Part shown: one piece after another, positions 1-9,623 of the stretch
How positions within the stretch are numbered: the stretch's first letter is position 1
Layout of the letters: each line of letters starts with the position of its first letter
Assembly: GCA_020697375.1 (NCBI GenBank)
Contig: JAJFBJ010000001.1
Span: 1 to 64,000 of the forward strand
Reading direction: 5' to 3'
From: Nitrospira sp.
Lineage (GTDB): Bacteria > Nitrospirota > Nitrospiria > Nitrospirales > Nitrospiraceae
DNA: 64,000 nucleotides
The notes under the pieces: generated by a model
What the model saw: only the letters and a program-made list of their open reading frames with translations
Databases searched by the model: none
What the model was told of the DNA's origin: nothing
Position numbers and translations under genes: made by a program

Positions 1-93
1 ATTCAGCAACTCGAGGAGTGGATGGCGGAGGCCATGCCTATTTATCAGGCGAAACAACCGGCGCCGAATGGTGATTTGCCTCAATTGCGATGA
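1..93 (+). CDS. C-terminal end of a truncated gene, function unknown
   Basis: An open frame enters at base 1 and stops with TGA at 91-93, giving 30 residues rich in Glu, Gln, Ala and Pro that end in DLPQLR. The tail is too short and too low in sequence information to assign a family. It is followed by the rnpB promoter at 157, so it is probably the last gene of an upstream unit. The frame is open to the window edge; that it is coding is inference. Confidence 0.45.
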   Translation: MQQLEEWMAEAMPIYQAKQPAPNGDLPQLR

Positions 94-156
94 ACCTTCG
101 GAACGTATTGGTAGATCCTTGGACCCACTGAACCCCTCGTCGGTCCTCATGAGTGC

Positions 157-185
157 TTGAAACGCGGGATTCCAAATCTTATACT
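157..185 (+). promoter_or_regulatory. Sigma-70-type promoter of rnpB
   Basis: TTGAAA at 157-162 and TATACT at 180-185 are separated by exactly 17 bases, very close to the housekeeping consensus. A start about 7 bases downstream falls at 190-192, the first base of the P1 helix of the RNase P RNA, so the promoter and RNA boundary support each other. Confidence 0.8.
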
Positions 186-189
186 CGAG

Positions 190-575
190 AGGCGCGCTGG
201 GGGAGCACGGGTGCTCGCCCGTCGAGTCTATCGACGGGAGGAAAGTCCGGACTCCAAGGGCAAGGACGCTGGATAACGTCCAGGCGGAGTGATCCGACAC
301 CTGCACAACAGAGAGCAGACCGCCGATGGCCGGTGCGTTGGAACTTGTTCCATCGCGCCGGATCAGGCAAGGGTGAAACGGTGGGGTAAGAGCCCACCGC
401 GGTGATGGCGACATCAACGGCACGGTAAGCGTCGTCCGGAGCAAGACCAAATAGGGGGATGCCTGCGTCGTTCGCAAGAACCTCGCGGGAAGGCCGGCCC
501 GGCCAAGGTCCTCGGGTAGGTTGCTTGAGGCTCGAGGTAACTCGAGTCCCAGAGAAATGATCACCCCCGCGCGAA
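190..575 (+). ncRNA. rnpB: RNase P RNA, bacterial type A
   Basis: This is the catalytic RNA of ribonuclease P, which trims the 5' leaders of pre-tRNAs. The hallmark GAGGAAAGTCCGGACTCC lies at about 238-255, followed by the ACAGAGAGCAGACCGCC-like core near 307-323, GGGTGAAACGGTGGGGTAAG near 370-389 and the conserved 3' AGAAATGATCACCC near 551-566. The ends are set by the P1 helix: GCGCG and GGGGG at 192-203, with one unpaired T, pair with CCCCC and GCGCG at 564-573. The size of about 385 nt is normal. Its 3' strand of P1 overlaps the last codons of the convergent gene on the minus strand. Confidence 0.95.
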
Positions 576-866
576 GGTATCTTTCACGCGGGACAGAATC
601 CGGCTTATAGGGCTCCTCCAACGCGCTTTTTTTATTGCCTCACGCAGTTCTCCTTCGGTCATCCTTCCAGAAAATTTTTCCCTGCCATCGAAAAGGACGA
701 CCGGTACTCGGTCATTATATTGCGCGAGAAGCCTCTGGTCACTGTCAACATCCACGGTGATGAGATCGAACGAAAGATCCTGCTGCACTTGCATAGCCAC
801 ACGGTAGATCACCCGACACAGGTGGCAGTCGCCGCGGGAGACGATGGTGACGCGAAGCGGTTCCAT
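561..866 (-). CDS. Glutaredoxin-like (DUF836-type) thioredoxin-fold protein
   Basis: A 101-residue single-domain protein with a redox-type CxxC motif, Cys14-His-Leu-Cys17, directly after the first beta strand (LRVTIVS), and the cis-proline signature VPVV near residue 55. This arrangement fits small glutaredoxin-like disulfide reductases of the DUF836 type; the redox partner cannot be told from sequence. The last 35 residues are basic, including ARWRSPISRILSRVK. It stands alone and convergent to rnpB, its stop codon lying inside the P1 helix of that RNA. There is no signal peptide, so it is probably cytosolic. Confidence 0.75.
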   Translation of the reverse strand: MEPLRVTIVSRGDCHLCRVIYRVAMQVQQDLSFDLITVDVDSDQRLLAQYNDRVPVVLFDGREKFSGRMTEGELREAIKKARWRSPISRILSRVKDTFARG

Positions 867-960
867 GGTTCAGTTCATACCGGGAATGAGCCGTCGTGAT
901 CCGTATACCATAAGCCATGCGTGAGTAACATCTTCGCATAAGAAATGCGACCTCACTCTC

Positions 961-990
961 TTGACCTCGCTCAAGATCGGGTGATACCAT
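961..990 (+). promoter_or_regulatory. Candidate promoter for the ilvB operon
   Basis: TTGACC at 961-966 and TACCAT at 985-990 are 18 bases apart, in the otherwise empty 247-base leader between the glutaredoxin-like gene and ilvB. The leader of more than 100 bases that would follow shows no recognised riboswitch or T-box. The call rests on two hexamers only. Confidence 0.35.
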
Positions 991-1113
991 CCGCCATCTT
1001 TCCCTTTGATTTTGCAGTAAGATTGTATCAATCTGTGGCGCACATTTGGCACAGGACCGTGGAGTATTCTGGATGAGGCTGAACATCCTTCGCCATGCGG
1101 AGGGGAGGTAGAT

Positions 1114-2892
1114 ATGAAGATCACAGGGTCGGAAATCATGATCGAATGCCTGAAGCGCGAAGGCGTGAAAACCATTTTTGCGCTGCCGGGCGGCGTCGTA
1201 CTGAAGATTTTCGACATGCTTCATCAGCAAAAAGATATTGAGGTCATTCTGACCAGACACGAGCAGGGTGCCGGCCACATGGCGGAAGGATATGCCAAGG
1301 CCACCGGTAAGGCAGGTGTATGCCTGGTTACGTCCGGGCCCGGCATGACCAATGTCATTACTGCGCTGGCCGATGCCTACATGGATTCGGTTCCGCTAGT
1401 CTGTTTCAGCGGCCAGGTGTCGACGAACTTGATCGGTAACGATGCATTTCAGGAAGCAGACAACATCGGGCTGAGCCGGCCTTGCACGAAGTATAACTTT
1501 CTCGTGAAGGACGTAAACGACCTGGCGACGACCATTAAGGAAGCCTTCTATATCGCCACAACCGGACGTCCCGGACCGGTCCTGGTGGATATTCCCAAGG
1601 ATGTGTCCATGGCCAAGGCGGAATTCACCTATCCCAACTCGGTGGCCATCCGCGGGTACAATCCGACCTATGAAGGCAACAAGTGGCAGATTAAGCAGGC
1701 CGCCGAAGCTATCATGAAGGCGAAGAAGCCGATTCTCTACGTCGGCGGAGGCGTCGTCTTTTCCGGTGCTTCCAAAGAATTGCTCGAATTGGCGGAGATG
1801 ACTCAGATTCCGGTGGATATGACCTTGATGGGCCTTGGCGCGTTCCCGGGCGAGCATCCGCAATCCATGGGCATGATGGGCATGCATGGCACCTACTGCG
1901 CCAATATGGCGGTGCATTATTCCGATCTGGTGATTGCGGTGGGGGCGCGGTTCGATGACCGTGTGACTGGAAAAGTCGCTGAATTTTGCCCACACGCCAA
2001 AGTCATCCATATCGATATCGATCCTACGTCGATCCGAAAAAATATCCACGTGGATATTCCGATCGTGGGCGATTGCAAGGCGGTCTTGCGGGAGTTGAAT
2101 CAAATTCTCAAAGCCACCGTGAACGGGAATCAAAAGGAACTTCGCAAGCCCTGGTGGGATCAAATCCGTGAATGGCAGCAAGCGCATCCGTTGGCCTATC
2201 AACAGGAGGCTGAGGGAGCGATCAAACCCCAACATGTCATCAAGCGCCTGTACGAATTGACGAAGGATCGGGACCCAATCGTGTCGACGGACGTCGGTCA
2301 GCATCAGATGTGGACGGCTCAGTACTTCAAGCTGGCTAAACCGAACCGTTGGTTGACATCTGGTGGCTTGGGTACGATGGGGTTCGGGTTTCCGGCTGCC
2401 ATGGGTGCGCAGGCTGCGTTCAGAAATCGGTTGGTACTCTGTGTCGCCGGCGACGGCAGCGTGCAGATGAATATGCAGGAGATGGCCACCGCGGTCGTGT
2501 CGAAATTACCGGTGAAGGTGATCATTCTGAATAATCGTTTTCACGGCATGGTCCGTCAGTGGCAAGACTTGTTCTATGAAGGGCGCTATGCCTCCAGCTA
2601 TCTCGACACGACCCCAGATTTCGTGAAGTTGGCCGAAGCCTATGGGGCGGTCGGGTTGCGGGCGAACAGCGTCGGCGATCTGGACGCGGTGCTGAAAGTG
2701 GCGATTGAGACGGATAAGCCGGTCGTCGTCGATGTGCCGACATACCCCTATGAGAATTGTTACCCCATGATTCCGGCGGGCGGCTGCAACCATGAAATGA
2801 TCCTGGAAGATCCGCCCGAGTTGAAGAAGAAGCAAGCCGGTCTTCCAAGTGCCGGATCCAACGAAGACAAAGACACGATTTTGACAGCTTAG
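1114..2892 (+). CDS. ilvB: Acetolactate synthase, large (catalytic) subunit
   Basis: This ThDP enzyme makes acetolactate or acetohydroxybutyrate, the first common step of valine, leucine and isoleucine synthesis. It has 592 residues, the normal length. The N-terminal ThDP-binding domain carries the catalytic glutamate in LTRHEQGAGHMAEGYAKA (Glu50). A central FAD-type domain follows, then the C-terminal ThDP/Mg motif starting GDGSVQMNMQE near residue 446 and continuing to NNRFHGMVRQWQ. The start is the ATG after a clear GGAGGGGAGG ribosome site at about 1098-1107. It heads the branched-chain operon; ilvN follows after about 100 bases. Feedback control is expected to come from IlvN. Confidence 0.97.
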   Translation: MKITGSEIMIECLKREGVKTIFALPGGVVLKIFDMLHQQKDIEVILTRHEQGAGHMAEGYAKATGKAGVCLVTSGPGMTNVITALADAYMDSVPLVCFSGQVSTNLIGNDAFQEADNIGLSRPCTKYNFLVKDVNDLATTIKEAFYIATTGRPGPVLVDIPKDVSMAKAEFTYPNSVAIRGYNPTYEGNKWQIKQAAEAIMKAKKPILYVGGGVVFSGASKELLELAEMTQIPVDMTLMGLGAFPGEHPQSMGMMGMHGTYCANMAVHYSDLVIAVGARFDDRVTGKVAEFCPHAKVIHIDIDPTSIRKNIHVDIPIVGDCKAVLRELNQILKATVNGNQKELRKPWWDQIREWQQAHPLAYQQEAEGAIKPQHVIKRLYELTKDRDPIVSTDVGQHQMWTAQYFKLAKPNRWLTSGGLGTMGFGFPAAMGAQAAFRNRLVLCVAGDGSVQMNMQEMATAVVSKLPVKVIILNNRFHGMVRQWQDLFYEGRYASSYLDTTPDFVKLAEAYGAVGLRANSVGDLDAVLKVAIETDKPVVVDVPTYPYENCYPMIPAGGCNHEMILEDPPELKKKQAGLPSAGSNEDKDTILTA

Positions 2893-2995
2893 GGAGAAGG
2901 GTTGATGGCAGGTAGGTATAGCAGGATGTAAGATTGGAGAATCGGCTCTTCTCGACTGCCTGTGCTGCTTTCGGCTATACGCTCTTCATAACTCA

Positions 2996-3514
2996 ATGGA
3001 ACATATTATTTCGGTCACCGTAGAAAACAAATTCGGCGTGTTATCCCGCGTGGCAGGTTTATTCAGCGGTCGCGGATTCAATATCGAAAGTCTCTCTGTT
3101 GCGCCGACGCTCGATCCATCCATGTCCCAAATGACCATTGTGACGTCAGGGGACGACCGGATCGTGGAGCAAATCGTCAAGCAATTGAATAAACTGATCG
3201 ATGTGATCAAGGTCGTGGACCTCAACGAGAGCGAATTTGTTTCCCGGGAGACTGCGTTGATCAAGGTCCATACAAAGTCCGAAGACCGGGCGGAAGCGCT
3301 ACGGATAGCGGACATCTTTCGGGCCAACGTCATCGATTCGACGCCTTCGACTTACACCATCGAGGTGACAGGAGATCCGAAGAAAATCGAGGCCATCATC
3401 AATTTGCTGCAGCCACTGGGCATCAAAGAACTGATTCGAACGGGGCGGGTGGCGATTGCACGTGAAGCGATCAGGACGGCCGTTAGCCAACCAAAGAAAA
3501 TCGCTCGAGAATAG
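2996..3514 (+). CDS. ilvN: Acetolactate synthase, small regulatory subunit
   Basis: A 172-residue regulatory partner of IlvB that carries the valine feedback site. The N-terminal ACT domain (residues about 1-75) begins EHIISVTVENKFGVLSRVAGLFSGRG, and the second half is the ACT-like C-terminal domain common to small AHAS subunits, starting near ETALIKVHTKSEDR. The length is typical. No strong Shine-Dalgarno precedes the ATG; this start is preferred because it begins directly at the ACT strand. It lies between ilvB and ilvC and is presumably co-transcribed with them. Confidence 0.95.
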   Translation: MEHIISVTVENKFGVLSRVAGLFSGRGFNIESLSVAPTLDPSMSQMTIVTSGDDRIVEQIVKQLNKLIDVIKVVDLNESEFVSRETALIKVHTKSEDRAEALRIADIFRANVIDSTPSTYTIEVTGDPKKIEAIINLLQPLGIKELIRTGRVAIAREAIRTAVSQPKKIARE

Positions 3515-3579
3515 TTCACTTGTCTTGTGTGCGATCGCGGTCTTAATCCATCTACGTGCCCATGAACCTTCAGGAGTAA

Positions 3580-4596
<1,017 letters not shown>

Positions 4597-4645
4597 CATT
4601 CAGCCCGGCTCTTCATGGTACGATTTAAAAAGACCTTGGAGGTTT

Positions 4646-5296
4646 ATGGCTGATCGAGCGGTTGGGATACCGATCGTAAAAGAAGGTTTGCCGTTTGTCG
4701 GCGTTCTGGGGTGCGCCACATTGCTTCTCGGTCTGGCAGGCTGGATCGTTCCGGCTGGGATATTGGGAGGTTTCACGCTCTTTACGGCTTGGTTTTTCCG
4801 GAATCCATCCCGAACCGTTCCCCAGGAGCTCAATATGGTTGTGGCATCCGGGGACGGCAAAGTGATCGCGATCGAAGAAGAGTTCGAACCACGCTATTTG
4901 AAGGAAAAAAGTATTCGGGTGACTGTGTTTCTCAACGTGTTCGACGTGCATGTGAATCGAATGCCCTGTGCCGGGACGGTCGAGGGCGTGAGTTATCAGC
5001 CCGGACAGTTTCTCGTGGCCAGTAAGCCGGAGGCGACCCTCCGCAACGAGCAAAATGCCGTGATGCTGAAGACGGCCTCGGGGGCGAAGGTCCTCTGTGT
5101 GCAAGTAGCCGGATTGATTGCCCGCCGCATCGTATGTTGGGTGGGGCAGGGAGACAATGTGCTACGCGGAGAACGGTTTGGACTCATACGGTTTGGGTCG
5201 CGCATGGACACGTTTCTTCCGCTCGGTTCCGCCATCCGTGTTGCGGTGGGTGACCGTGTCAAAGGAGGGGAAACCATCGTGGGGGAACTGCGATGA
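4646..5296 (+). CDS. psd: Phosphatidylserine decarboxylase proenzyme, short type
   Basis: It decarboxylates phosphatidylserine to phosphatidylethanolamine. The 216-residue chain is the short Bacillus/archaeal form. Two hydrophobic stretches near residues 12-50 suggest membrane association. The self-cleavage site that creates the pyruvoyl group is the Gly-Ser in RFGSRMD near residue 185, and the catalytic histidine lies in FDVHVNRMPCAG near residues 100-111. ATG is preceded by CTTGGAGG. Its last four bases overlap the start of pssA, showing coupled expression of consecutive steps of phospholipid synthesis. Confidence 0.95.
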   Translation: MADRAVGIPIVKEGLPFVGVLGCATLLLGLAGWIVPAGILGGFTLFTAWFFRNPSRTVPQELNMVVASGDGKVIAIEEEFEPRYLKEKSIRVTVFLNVFDVHVNRMPCAGTVEGVSYQPGQFLVASKPEATLRNEQNAVMLKTASGAKVLCVQVAGLIARRIVCWVGQGDNVLRGERFGLIRFGSRMDTFLPLGSAIRVAVGDRVKGGETIVGELR

Positions 5297-6099
5297 AATC
5301 ACCGGCCATGCGACAGTCATTCGCCAAGGGCAATCGTAAGCGACAGGCGATGTACCTGATTCCCAATTTATGTACGACGGGGAATTTGTTTTGCGGAGTC
5401 TTTGCAATTTTGTCGGTGTTCAATGGTCAACACTTGGCCGCAGCCATTGCGATCCTGGTTGGAATGATTTTCGACATGTTGGACGGCAAGTTGGCGCGGT
5501 TGACCAATAGTACCGGTCAATTCGGCATCGAGTACGATTCTCTGTCGGATGTCGTCTCATTCGGCGTAGCGCCTGGCGTGCTCATCTATTCTTATGCGTT
5601 GAGCGGACAAGGAATGTTCGGGGTGGCGGTCATGTTCGCCTATGTCGCCATGGGGGCTGTGCGGCTGGCTCGGTTCAACGCCACGGTCAGCACGTCCGAC
5701 AGCAAGTACTTCACAGGGTTGGCCATCCCGGCGGCCGCCGGCGTCATCGCCTCGTTGGTGATCTTCGATCTCCACATTACCCAGATGGGGTCAGAAGTGA
5801 AACCATTGCTAATTTTGGTGATTACGTTCGCCCTGGCGTTTCTCATGGTGAGTACGATCAAGTACCGTAGCTTTAAGGATATGAAATTCAGACGAGGCGA
5901 CCACTTTACCTATCTAGTGTGGGGCATTCTCGCTCTGATGCTGATAGTAGCCTGGCCACAGGCCATGGTATTCGTGACCTTCGCCGGGTACGCTCTTTCC
6001 GGTCCGGTTGCGCGCCTCTGGACCATGATAGCGAAGGGCGCGGGTAAGCAGACCGTGAAGACCGATGCATCGGTTATGGATTCGAGAGAGTCGCAATAG
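5293..6099 (+). CDS. pssA: CDP-diacylglycerol--serine O-phosphatidyltransferase
   Basis: It makes phosphatidylserine from CDP-diacylglycerol and serine, feeding Psd. The 268-residue membrane protein carries the full CDP-alcohol phosphotransferase signature D-x2-DG-x2-AR-x8-G-x3-D-x3-D, from DMLDGKLAR to GIEYDSLSD at about residues 59-84. Several further hydrophobic helices follow. The start overlaps psd by ATGA. The stop codon at 6097-6099 touches the first pairing bases of the leucine T-box leader, so no intergenic promoter space separates pssA from that leader. Confidence 0.95.
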   Translation: MKSPAMRQSFAKGNRKRQAMYLIPNLCTTGNLFCGVFAILSVFNGQHLAAAIAILVGMIFDMLDGKLARLTNSTGQFGIEYDSLSDVVSFGVAPGVLIYSYALSGQGMFGVAVMFAYVAMGAVRLARFNATVSTSDSKYFTGLAIPAAAGVIASLVIFDLHITQMGSEVKPLLILVITFALAFLMVSTIKYRSFKDMKFRRGDHFTYLVWGILALMLIVAWPQAMVFVTFAGYALSGPVARLWTMIAKGAGKQTVKTDASVMDSRESQ

Positions 6100-6356
6100 C
6101 TGTGATGAGGAGTAGTAGGAAGAGCTGACCGAATTGAGAGAGCTGGTGGATGGTGCAAACCAGCCGGTTATCTACCGAACTCGCCTCGGAGCTGGATTTG
6201 TGAAGCCGCTATGGTGGTAATGAATCCCGGGTTGTCCTCGTGATGGACTGAATCGAGGGCGGTTGGATGGAGATAGCTTTTCATCCGCTGCTGAATCAGG
6301 GTGGTACCACGAAGCTCGCAAGGCCTTCGTCCCTGTCCAAGGGCGGAGGCTTTTTT
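6098..6356 (+). promoter_or_regulatory. Leucine-specific T-box riboswitch in front of leuA
   Basis: The leader has the T-box layout. The base of stem I pairs AGCT and GAGG (6098-6101, 6107-6110) with CCTC and AGCT (6184-6187, 6190-6193). The distal AG-bulge region reads GAGAGAGCTGGTGG with GGTGCAAACCAGC (about 6136-6164). The specifier loop reads GAA-CTC-G, giving the leucine codon CTC at 6180-6182, decoded by tRNA-Leu(GAG). The T-box itself is AGGGTGGTACCACG at 6298-6311, followed by a terminator. Uncharged tRNA-Leu should favour the antiterminator and allow leuA expression. The family and specifier logic are known; the folding here was done by eye. Confidence 0.92.
6323..6356 (+). terminator. 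Intrinsic terminator of the leuA T-box
   Basis: GCCTTCGTCCC (6323-6333) pairs with GGGCGGAGGC (6341-6350), including two G-U pairs, and is followed by six T at 6351-6356. It is the terminator alternative of the T-box switch. Confidence 0.88.
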
Positions 6357-6367
6357 ATTGGTAGGAT

Positions 6368-6476
6368 GCTCAAACAGGCTTCCAACTTTGTTCTCGGCTC
6401 GAAAACATTCTCGACGTACCCCTGAGGGTACGCCTCCGGTGTTTTCTCCGCCTGCGGCCGCGTTGGAAGCCTGAGC
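6368..6476 (+). repeat. Intergenic hairpin repeat, copy A
   Basis: A roughly 109-base inverted-repeat element sits between the T-box terminator and leuA. The outer stem pairs GCTCA (6368-6372) with TGAGC (6472-6476) and AGGCTTCCAAC (6376-6386) with GTTGGAAGCCT (6462-6472, sharing one base with the first arm). The inner hairpin is CGTACCC-CTGA-GGGTACG (6415-6432), followed by CCTCCGG and CCTGCGGCCG. Inner parts recur at about 43185-43285 and 49299-49423. If transcribed, the element would place a large hairpin just upstream of the leuA ribosome site. Confidence 0.8.
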
Positions 6477-6502
6477 AACCCGTGCGACAGAGGAGGTAAG
6501 CC

Positions 6503-8050
6503 ATGGCCAGGATGATCAGAATCTTCGACACGACGTTGCGGGACGGTGAGCAATCGCCGGGGGCGAGCATGAATGTCGAAGAAAAACTCATGATCGCTAA
6601 GCAACTGGCGCGCCTCGGCGTAGATATCATTGAAGCGGGATTCGCCTACAGTTCGCCGGGAGATTTCGAAGCGGTGCGCCGAATCGCGCAAGAAGTCGAA
6701 GGGCCGGTGGTCTGCAGTCTCGCGAGGGCCCGGCCTGAGGATATTAGGCGGGCCTTCGAAGCATTGAAAGGCGCGCCAAGGGTCCGCATCCATACCTTTC
6801 TCTCCACGTCGGACATCCATCTCAAGCATCAGTTCCGTATGACGCGGGAGGAAGCGAAGCGGCGTGCCGTAGAGATGGTGCAGTTGGCTCGCACCTATGT
6901 CGACGATGTCGAGTTTTCTCCCATGGATGCCAGCCGGTCAGATCCGGCTTACCTCTGCGAAGTCATTGAAGCGGTCATCTCGGCAGGAGCCGGGACCGTC
7001 AATATTCCCGACACCGTAGGCTATGCCATTCCCCAGGAGTTCGGCGGTCTGATCAAAAGAATCAAAGACAATGTGCCGAATAGCGGGCAAGCGGTCATTT
7101 CCGTCCATTGCCACAACGATTTGGGTTTGGCTGTCGCCAACAGCCTCGCTGCGGTGATGGCCGGGGCTGGTCAGGTGGAATGTACCATCAACGGTATCGG
7201 TGAACGGGCCGGCAATACGTCGCTGGAGGAAATCGTCATGGGCCTGCGGACACGCAAGGATTTGTACGCGGCCGATACGAAAGTCGTCACCGAGGAGATT
7301 TTAAAGACCAGCCGCCTCGTCAGCAAAATCACCGGTATGGTCATCCAGCCGAACAAGGCGATCGTCGGCGCCAATGCGTTCGCCCACACGTCGGGCATTC
7401 ACCAGGATGGCTTGCTCAAGGATAAGACGACCTATGAGATCATGCGGCCGGAATCCGTCGGCCTCGAACAGAACAAACTGGTGATGGGCAAGTTGTCCGG
7501 ACGACATGCATTTCGTCAACGGCTTGAGGACCTGGGCTACAGGTTGACGGAAGAAGAGGTCAATCACGCGTTCGAACGTTTCAAACGACTGGCAGACCAG
7601 AAGAAAGAAATTTACGAGGAAGACCTCGAAGTAATCGTGTCTGAAGAAGTTGCCAAGATATCGGAGCGAGTCCTGTTGAAGTCGTTCCAAGTGGAAAGTG
7701 GAACGAATAAAATACCTAACGCTACAGTTGAGTTGGAAATCGATGGAACATCTGTGACGCATAGCGGAACGGGCGATGGACCGGTGGACGCGGTGTACCG
7801 GACGATTGCCGCCATGACCCATACAAAGAGCAAATTGCTGATGTTTGGAGTGAAGGCCATCACCGGCGGTACGGATGCGCAGGGTGAAGTGTCCGTGCGG
7901 TTGGAGGAGGACGGTCGAACGGTGTCCGGGCATGGAGCCGATACGGATATTATCACCGCCGCGGCACGGGCCTATCTGAACGCCCTCAATAAATTGGCCT
8001 ATTTCGCCGCTAAACAGGCGGAAGGAGTTCAGAGGATCAGCTTGATTTAG
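6503..8050 (+). CDS. leuA: 2-isopropylmalate synthase
   Basis: It condenses 2-ketoisovalerate with acetyl-CoA, the committed leucine step. It has 515 residues, full length. The N-terminal TIM barrel opens with [18 protein letters not shown] (residues 6-23) and has the metal-binding [13 protein letters not shown] near residue 203 and [16 protein letters not shown] near residues 233-248. The C-terminal half ends in the LeuA allosteric dimerisation domain, beginning near [18 protein letters not shown], that senses leucine. ATG follows AGAGGAGG. It is controlled upstream by a leucine T-box and probably also by product feedback. Confidence 0.97.
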   Translation: MARMIRIFDTTLRDGEQSPGASMNVEEKLMIAKQLARLGVDIIEAGFAYSSPGDFEAVRRIAQEVEGPVVCSLARARPEDIRRAFEALKGAPRVRIHTFLSTSDIHLKHQFRMTREEAKRRAVEMVQLARTYVDDVEFSPMDASRSDPAYLCEVIEAVISAGAGTVNIPDTVGYAIPQEFGGLIKRIKDNVPNSGQAVISVHCHNDLGLAVANSLAAVMAGAGQVECTINGIGERAGNTSLEEIVMGLRTRKDLYAADTKVVTEEILKTSRLVSKITGMVIQPNKAIVGANAFAHTSGIHQDGLLKDKTTYEIMRPESVGLEQNKLVMGKLSGRHAFRQRLEDLGYRLTEEEVNHAFERFKRLADQKKEIYEEDLEVIVSEEVAKISERVLLKSFQVESGTNKIPNATVELEIDGTSVTHSGTGDGPVDAVYRTIAAMTHTKSKLLMFGVKAITGGTDAQGEVSVRLEEDGRTVSGHGADTDIITAAARAYLNALNKLAYFAAKQAEGVQRISLI

Positions 8051-8159
8051 CCGGCAGGTGCACGATAGATTCCTCAGTCCAAACTCTATGCATTGGTGCT
8101 GGCGGGATTCAGGGACAACTATCGGTGGTCCCTATTGCCAATGTGCGAAGGCTTGTTCG

Positions 8160-8522
8160 ATGCTAAGTACCCATCTGCAACGATGCCCCGAATTTGTAGC
8201 GGGCGACCACACAAGGCTGCGGGAACTGCTTCATCCAGGAAAGACAGCTCTTCAGTTAGGCTATAGCCTGGCTCACGGGATATTGGACCCGGGCAAACAG
8301 TCCCTCTGGCATCGCTTGAAATCATCAGAGGTTTACTATTTCATCGCCGGACACGGAGTGATGCAGGTAGAGGAAGAATCCATGAAGGTGGAGGCCGGCT
8401 CGGTAATTTATGTTCCGCCGGGAGCCAAGCAATCATTATGGAATAACGGAACGGACCCGGTCGAATTTCTTTGCCTGGTGGATCCGGCCTGGACAGCCGA
8501 AGATGAAGCAGTCGTTGAGTAG
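8160..8522 (+). CDS. Small cupin-domain protein in the leucine operon
   Basis: A 120-residue protein with one cupin beta barrel. Motif 1 is seen as G...SLWHRLKSSEVYYFIAGHGVM and motif 2 as GSVIYVPPGAKQSLWNNG. One metal-ligand histidine is recognisable (SLWHRL); the second His of motif 1 is replaced in the EVYYF stretch and motif 2 has Gln where His is common, so metal binding is doubtful. An upstream in-frame ATG at 8058 exists, but ATG 8160 is preferred: it follows GAAGG, and the extra residues are not cupin-like. The gene lies between leuA and leuB, and its role there is unknown. Confidence 0.75.
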   Translation: MLSTHLQRCPEFVAGDHTRLRELLHPGKTALQLGYSLAHGILDPGKQSLWHRLKSSEVYYFIAGHGVMQVEEESMKVEAGSVIYVPPGAKQSLWNNGTDPVEFLCLVDPAWTAEDEAVVE

Positions 8523-8540
8523 CCGAGAGGAGATGGGCAC

Positions 8541-9617
8541 GTGAAGGCGAGAATCGCAGTCCTGGCTGGAGATGGAGTAGGTCGCGAGATTGTTCCGGAA
8601 GCCGTCAAGGTCTTGAAGGCGGTGGCTGAACGATACGGGCATACGTTCGAGTGTATCGCCGGCGATGTCGGCGGCCATGCCCTCGATAAAGTCGGTGTCC
8701 CGTTGCCGCAGGAGACGCTGTCGATTACGAAACAAAGCGACGCAGTATTGCTTGGGGCGGTCGGAGGTCCGAAATGGGAAGGGTTGGAGTACAGTTTACG
8801 TCCCGAGCGAGCCCTGCTCGGCTTGCGAGAACAGCTCGGGCTCTATGCCAACCTGCGCCCCGCCAGGCTCTATCCGGTTCTCGCCGACGCCTCCACGTTG
8901 CGACGGGATGTCATTGAGGGTATCGACATGCTCGTTATCCGCGAACTCACCGGAGGCATTTATTTCGGCAAACCCAAGGGGATCGAAAAATTGCCCAACG
9001 GCGGAGAACGCGGATTCAATACGGAAGTCTACACGACCGATGAAATCCGTCGCATCGCCGTCGTAGCGTTCGAGGCGGCCCGCAGGCGGCGCAAGAAGGT
9101 CACGTCGGTGGATAAAGCGAACGTGCTGGAATCGTCGGAGCTATGGCGGAGGGTGGTGACGGAGGTGCAGAAAGACTATGCCGATGTGGCCTTGAGCCAT
9201 ATCTATGTCGACAACTGTGCCATGCAGCTGGTGCGCAATCCGCGGCAATTCGACGTCTTGCTCTGCAACAACATGTTCGGCGACATCCTCAGCGACGAGG
9301 CGGCGATGCTCACTGGGTCGATCGGCATGCTGCCCTCTGCGAGCATCGGGGCCAAGGTGGGCCTGTTCGAGCCGATTCACGGAAGCGCGCCGGACATTGC
9401 AGGAAAAAATATCGCCAATCCGATCGCGACTATTGCTTCCGTTGCGATGATGTTGTCATACGCTTTCCGCCTGGAGAACGAAGCCCAGGCGGTTGAGCGA
9501 GCTATTGTCAAGACCCTTGATCTTGGACTCCGCACCAAGGACATACATGCCGAAGGCACGCAACTGGTCGGTACCACCGACATGGGCGATGCCATTGTGC
9601 GCAACCTTGCCTCGTGA
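8541..9617 (+). CDS. leuB: 3-isopropylmalate dehydrogenase
   Basis: It oxidises and decarboxylates 3-isopropylmalate in leucine synthesis with NAD. The 358 residues are full length. [19 protein letters not shown] marks the N-terminus. The substrate region has the [22 protein letters not shown] segment with its arginines near residues 86-107. The metal site aspartates are in VDNCAMQLV and [13 protein letters not shown], and the NAD motif [14 protein letters not shown] lies near residues 281-294. The start is GTG 8541 after GAGAGGAGAT. It follows the cupin gene by 18 bases. leuCD are not in this window. Confidence 0.97.
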   Translation: MKARIAVLAGDGVGREIVPEAVKVLKAVAERYGHTFECIAGDVGGHALDKVGVPLPQETLSITKQSDAVLLGAVGGPKWEGLEYSLRPERALLGLREQLGLYANLRPARLYPVLADASTLRRDVIEGIDMLVIRELTGGIYFGKPKGIEKLPNGGERGFNTEVYTTDEIRRIAVVAFEAARRRRKKVTSVDKANVLESSELWRRVVTEVQKDYADVALSHIYVDNCAMQLVRNPRQFDVLLCNNMFGDILSDEAAMLTGSIGMLPSASIGAKVGLFEPIHGSAPDIAGKNIANPIATIASVAMMLSYAFRLENEAQAVERAIVKTLDLGLRTKDIHAEGTQLVGTTDMGDAIVRNLAS

Positions 9618-9623
9618 CCCCAT

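Noticed and set aside
153..397. Short open frames on both strands inside the rnpB region
   Set aside because: They lie within a structured RNA with all conserved RNase P blocks and have no ribosome sites.
1396..2304. Long minus-strand open frame of about 300 codons within ilvB
   Set aside because: It is a shadow of ilvB in a GC-rich sequence; the translation is His/Arg-rich and resembles no family.
6368..6476. Hairpin copy A as part of the T-box terminator
   Set aside because: It starts after the terminator T-run and has relatives at two loci without any T-box, so it is a separate element.
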